Below, one piece after another: positions 61,332 through 64,000 of a stretch of 64,000 nucleotides of DNA. Source of the DNA: Actinomycetota bacterium (GTDB taxonomy: Bacteria > Actinomycetota > Actinomycetes > Nanopelagicales > Nanopelagicaceae); the NCBI GenBank assembly GCA_026392945.1, contig JAPLBB010000052.1, positions 1 to 64,000 of the forward strand, read 5' to 3'. The notes below the pieces were generated by a model. That model saw nothing but the letters and a program-made list of their open reading frames with translations, was not told the DNA's origin and made no database searches. Within the stretch, counting starts at the first letter, position 1; each line of letters starts with the position of its first letter. Both the position numbers and the translations under genes were made by a program.

Positions 61332-62516
61332 ATGAGTAATAATTTACATTTGCGAAAGTACTCTCGCGTTCTTGCTCGGCCTGAATTACCTTACTTTTTA
61401 ATTATCTGGAGCACTATATTCTTATGCGCACTTGGTTTGACAATGGTTTTATCTTCTTCAACTGTTACTTCGCTGCAAGAGAGTGGAAATACATACTCAA
61501 TATTTATTAAACAGTTTTTCTTTTTGATCCTCGGTTCATTTGCTACATTTTGGGCATTCAGAGTTAAAGGTGCAATTTGGCCAGTCATTGCTAGATATGC
61601 ACTTAGTATTTCAATTATTATTTTATTATTGCCATTTGTACCATTTTTGGGAAAAAATATAAAAGGAAACCGTAACTGGATTGAAATCGCTGGCTTTACA
61701 CTGCAGCCATCTGAGTTTGCAAAATTTGGCTTAATTTTGTGGTGCGCGCTTAGGTTGCGCTCACTAGGCCAGGAGCCGGGTACGAAAAACTTAATTTTTT
61801 TACTTGCGCCAGGTCTAGTGGCTATTGAGCTATTAATTCTATCAGAACGTGATCTAGGTACTGCCCTTTTGGTATTAATAATTTTTAGCGGAATTTTGTT
61901 TGTATCTGGCGCTCCAATCAAGAATTTTCTTGCACTCATTACTTTTGGTGCAATTGTTGGCGGAGCATTTATTCTAAGCAGTGATTATCGGATGAGTAGA
62001 TTTGCAGCTTTATTTAATCCATTTGATGATCGGTATTATAAATTTTCTGGTTGGCAGCCAGCTCATAGCATTATGGGTTTAGCTAGTGGTGGCTTATGGG
62101 GAAGTGGATTAGGTGCTAGCAAACAGAAGTGGGCAAATTTACCCCAAGCTCATACAGATTTTATTTTCTCAGTTATCGGTGAAGAACTTGGACTACTTGG
62201 TACCTTGCTAGTTCTAGCCCTTTATGTAGCATTAATTTATTCCATTTTAAGAGTTGCAATTAAAACTAAAGATGATTTTTCTAGATATGCAACTGCTGGA
62301 ATCGCTTGCTGGTTTATCGCACAGGTAGTGGTGAACATTGGATCTGTTACATCTGTTATTCCGGTTATCGGTGTTACTTTGCCTTTTATCTCCTATGGTG
62401 GTTCTTCACTCCTAGCTAATTTGATCGCTGTTGGATATGTATTGGGCGTGGCCCGCAGAACACCTGAGATTGCTGAAGGTATTAGGGTGAGTCGAATGAG
62501 AAAATTGAACCGATGA
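61332..62516 (+). CDS. ftsW: Septal peptidoglycan polymerase FtsW
   Basis: FtsW is the SEDS-family glycosyltransferase that polymerises lipid II at the septum with FtsI. The 394-residue protein has ten helices with NRNWIEIAGFTLQPSEFAKF, LSERDLGTALL, GLWGSGLGASKQKW, PQAHTDFIFSVIGEELG and the C-terminal PFISYGGSSLLANL signature. It starts 1 nt after murD and overlaps murG by 4 nt. Confidence 0.95.
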   Translation: MSNNLHLRKYSRVLARPELPYFLIIWSTIFLCALGLTMVLSSSTVTSLQESGNTYSIFIKQFFFLILGSFATFWAFRVKGAIWPVIARYALSISIIILLLPFVPFLGKNIKGNRNWIEIAGFTLQPSEFAKFGLILWCALRLRSLGQEPGTKNLIFLLAPGLVAIELLILSERDLGTALLVLIIFSGILFVSGAPIKNFLALITFGAIVGGAFILSSDYRMSRFAALFNPFDDRYYKFSGWQPAHSIMGLASGGLWGSGLGASKQKWANLPQAHTDFIFSVIGEELGLLGTLLVLALYVALIYSILRVAIKTKDDFSRYATAGIACWFIAQVVVNIGSVTSVIPVIGVTLPFISYGGSSLLANLIAVGYVLGVARRTPEIAEGIRVSRMRKLNR

Positions 62517-63604
62517 ATCCCAAAATATTATTTGCCGGTGGCGGAACTGCCGGACATGTCGAGCCGGCCTTAGCGGTTGCACATTGGTTGCGGAATGAAA
62601 AGCCAAATTGGGATTATGTGTTTGTTGGAACGAAGAAAGGTTTGGAGAATCAATTAGTTCCTGCTGCTGGTTTTAATTTACTGCACATTTCAAAAGTAGT
62701 GCTCCCAAGGCAATTGACACCGGAGATATTCATATTGCCAATAAAAATATTTATTGCAACCTGGCAGGCAATTAAATTATGCAAAAAAGTTGATTTAGTT
62801 ATTGGGTTTGGTGGGTATGCATGCCCACCAATTTATATAGCCGCCGCAATTCTTCGTAAACCAATATTTATTCATGAGGCCAATGCTGTCCCAGGTTGGG
62901 CAAATCGGCTAGGAGCCCCATTTGCCTCCCAAATTTTTATCGCATTTAGTCGAGCTGGACAAAAACTTGGTCGTTGGCGAAATGCAAAATTAAGTGGCAT
63001 GCCAATTCGGGCAGAAATAATTGCATCAGCAAATCTTTCTGGCGAAGAAAGCAAGACAAAGAAGAGATTGCAAATTGAAAAGTGGAAACTAGATCAGAAT
63101 AAGCCGACCATATTGGTATTCGGCGGGTCTCAAGGTTCAAGGCATATTAATGAAGCAATACTTCAATCTTTATCTGCCTTTACTGAAAAGGGTGTGCAAG
63201 TTGTCCATTCAGTTGGTCGAAATAATCCACTCCCAACTTCAACTGAGAACTATTTACCACTCCCATATATTGAGGATATGTCATCTGCATATCATGCGGC
63301 AGATTTAGTTATTGCAAGAAGTGGTGCCCTAACTTGTGCAGAGCTAGCAGCGGTAGGAAAATTTGCGATTTTAATTCCATTACCCATAGGTAATGGCGAA
63401 CAAGCGGTGAATGCCTCAGACCTGCAAGCAGCAGGAGCTGCTGAAGTAGTAGATGATAATAAATTTAATTCTGATTGGCTAAGTAGTAATTGGGATGAGA
63501 TATGGCGCAAAGCCAGAAACTATCAGGCGGCCCCAGCAGCTCAGTTCTCTGCGAGCGAGACAATTGGTAGTGAGATTATTAGAGCAATTGATGGCAGCAA
63601 ATGA
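62513..63604 (+). CDS. murG: UDP-GlcNAc:lipid I N-acetylglucosaminyltransferase
   Basis: MurG adds GlcNAc to lipid I to form lipid II at the inner face of the membrane. The 363-residue GT-B enzyme has the two glycine-rich loops, FAGGGTAGHVEPALAVAH and VFGGSQGSRHINEA, plus FGGYACPP, HEANAVPGWANR and the UDP-GlcNAc-binding ARSGALTCAELAAVGKFAILIPLP block. It overlaps ftsW by 4 nt and murC by 4 nt (ATGA). Confidence 0.95.
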   Translation: MNPKILFAGGGTAGHVEPALAVAHWLRNEKPNWDYVFVGTKKGLENQLVPAAGFNLLHISKVVLPRQLTPEIFILPIKIFIATWQAIKLCKKVDLVIGFGGYACPPIYIAAAILRKPIFIHEANAVPGWANRLGAPFASQIFIAFSRAGQKLGRWRNAKLSGMPIRAEIIASANLSGEESKTKKRLQIEKWKLDQNKPTILVFGGSQGSRHINEAILQSLSAFTEKGVQVVHSVGRNNPLPTSTENYLPLPYIEDMSSAYHAADLVIARSGALTCAELAAVGKFAILIPLPIGNGEQAVNASDLQAAGAAEVVDDNKFNSDWLSSNWDEIWRKARNYQAAPAAQFSASETIGSEIIRAIDGSK

Positions 63605-64000
63605 AATCTGGACTTAATTATAAATTATCAGAATTAGCTCAACTTAAAATCCACTTCATTGGAATCGGTGGCGCCGGAATGAGTGGAATTGCCCGCATTA
63701 TGTTGGCAAAGGGCTTTTCAATTTCTGGTTCAGATAAGAGTGACTCTTCTACGTTGACAGCTTTAAAGGCACTAGGTGCAAAGATTTATATTGGTCATGC
63801 CGCAGAAAATCTTGCAGATGCTCAACTAGTTATTATTTCCTCTGCAATTACTGAAAATAATCCAGAGTTAGCTGAGGCTAAGAGCAGAGGCATACCAATT
63901 GCTGCACGAGCAGTGGCATTAGCATGGCTTATGTCTGAATCAACCTCAGTTGCGGTAGCAGGTACTCATGGAAAGACCACAACAACTGCGATGTTAACTG
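63601..64000 (+). CDS. murC: UDP-MurNAc--L-alanine ligase (3' end outside window)
   Basis: MurC adds the first L-alanine to UDP-MurNAc. The 133 complete codons visible start MKSGLNYKLSELAQLKIHFI, then the nucleotide loop GIGGAGMSGIARIM, SGSDKSDS, and the P-loop VAGTHGKTTTTAM right before the window edge. The ATG overlaps the murG stop. Order murG-murC matches actinobacteria, where ftsQ and ftsZ usually follow. Confidence 0.95.
   Translation, partial: MKSGLNYKLSELAQLKIHFIGIGGAGMSGIARIMLAKGFSISGSDKSDSSTLTALKALGAKIYIGHAAENLADAQLVIISSAITENNPELAEAKSRGIPIAARAVALAWLMSESTSVAVAGTHGKTTTTAMLT

Noticed and set aside
61391-61939. Minus-strand open frame (182 codons) inside ftsW
   Set aside because: Antisense shadow; ftsW has full family signatures.

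Overview
This 64 kb window is a gene-dense, low-G+C (about 40% by eye) stretch of chromosome from an actinobacterium. The gene orders are actinobacterial: coaD / SepIVA-like / DUF177 / L32 / rnc / mutM / smc / ftsY / amt / glnB / ffh, mraZ / rsmH / ftsL / ftsI / mur genes, a class II DAHP synthase, DUF3040 next to dinB, and a lysine-tailed HU. Low G+C, very short intergenic gaps, many 1-8 nt overlaps and several convergent genes sharing their 3' ends point to a streamlined aquatic lineage such as Ca. Nanopelagicales (acI). That placement is inference.

Layout. 1-1836: 3' part of leuC, then leuD. 2012-2434: HU. 2528-7736: plsC, gpsA, ddl, a YbaK-type deacylase, a VOC protein, a small membrane protein and a SulP transporter. 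7740-12603: Lrp-type domain, thiL, rpmB, recG, rsmD, coaD. 12606-15372: SepIVA-like protein, DUF177, an L32/RNase III fusion and mutM. 15436-22635: smc, ftsY, amt, glnB, ffh. 22793-26549: rpsP, lepB, rnhB, dprA, era. 26527-31344: EamA transporter, esterase, PPi-type phosphofructokinase, DAHP synthase, ogt. 31321-37198 (mostly minus): threonine aldolase, EamA transporter, endonuclease IV, PASTA kinase, P-loop kinase, pnuC. 37316-47763: a large carotenoid locus (crtYc, crtYd, crtB, crtI, crtE, then a second desaturase, glycosyltransferase, CruF-type hydratase, CrtA-type monooxygenase and a hydrolase) interrupted by metF and a CDP-alcohol phosphotransferase. 47784-50431: rhodanese, ArsC, aquaporin, TauE/SafE, DoxX. 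50570-52138: dinB and DUF3040. 52312-64000: the division and cell-wall cluster, ending inside murC.

The most unusual observations are these. (1) The first ~28 residues of ribosomal protein L32 are fused in frame to RNase III and the L32 zinc half is missing. (2) The SMC protein keeps both heads and both coiled-coil halves but seems to lack the central hinge. (3) Fourteen start codons lie 6-7 nt after a TANNNT element, the geometry of leaderless mRNAs. Two divergent gene pairs share overlapping, near-symmetrical -10 elements. (4) Two very short leaderless reading frames overlap the start codons of smc and dinB. (5) The khpA-rimM-trmD-rplS block usual between rpsP and lepB is absent. (6) The carotenoid gene set predicts a glycosylated, keto, probably monocyclic carotenoid. 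No tRNA, rRNA, CRISPR array, insertion sequence or prophage was seen. No gap exceeds about 200 nt.
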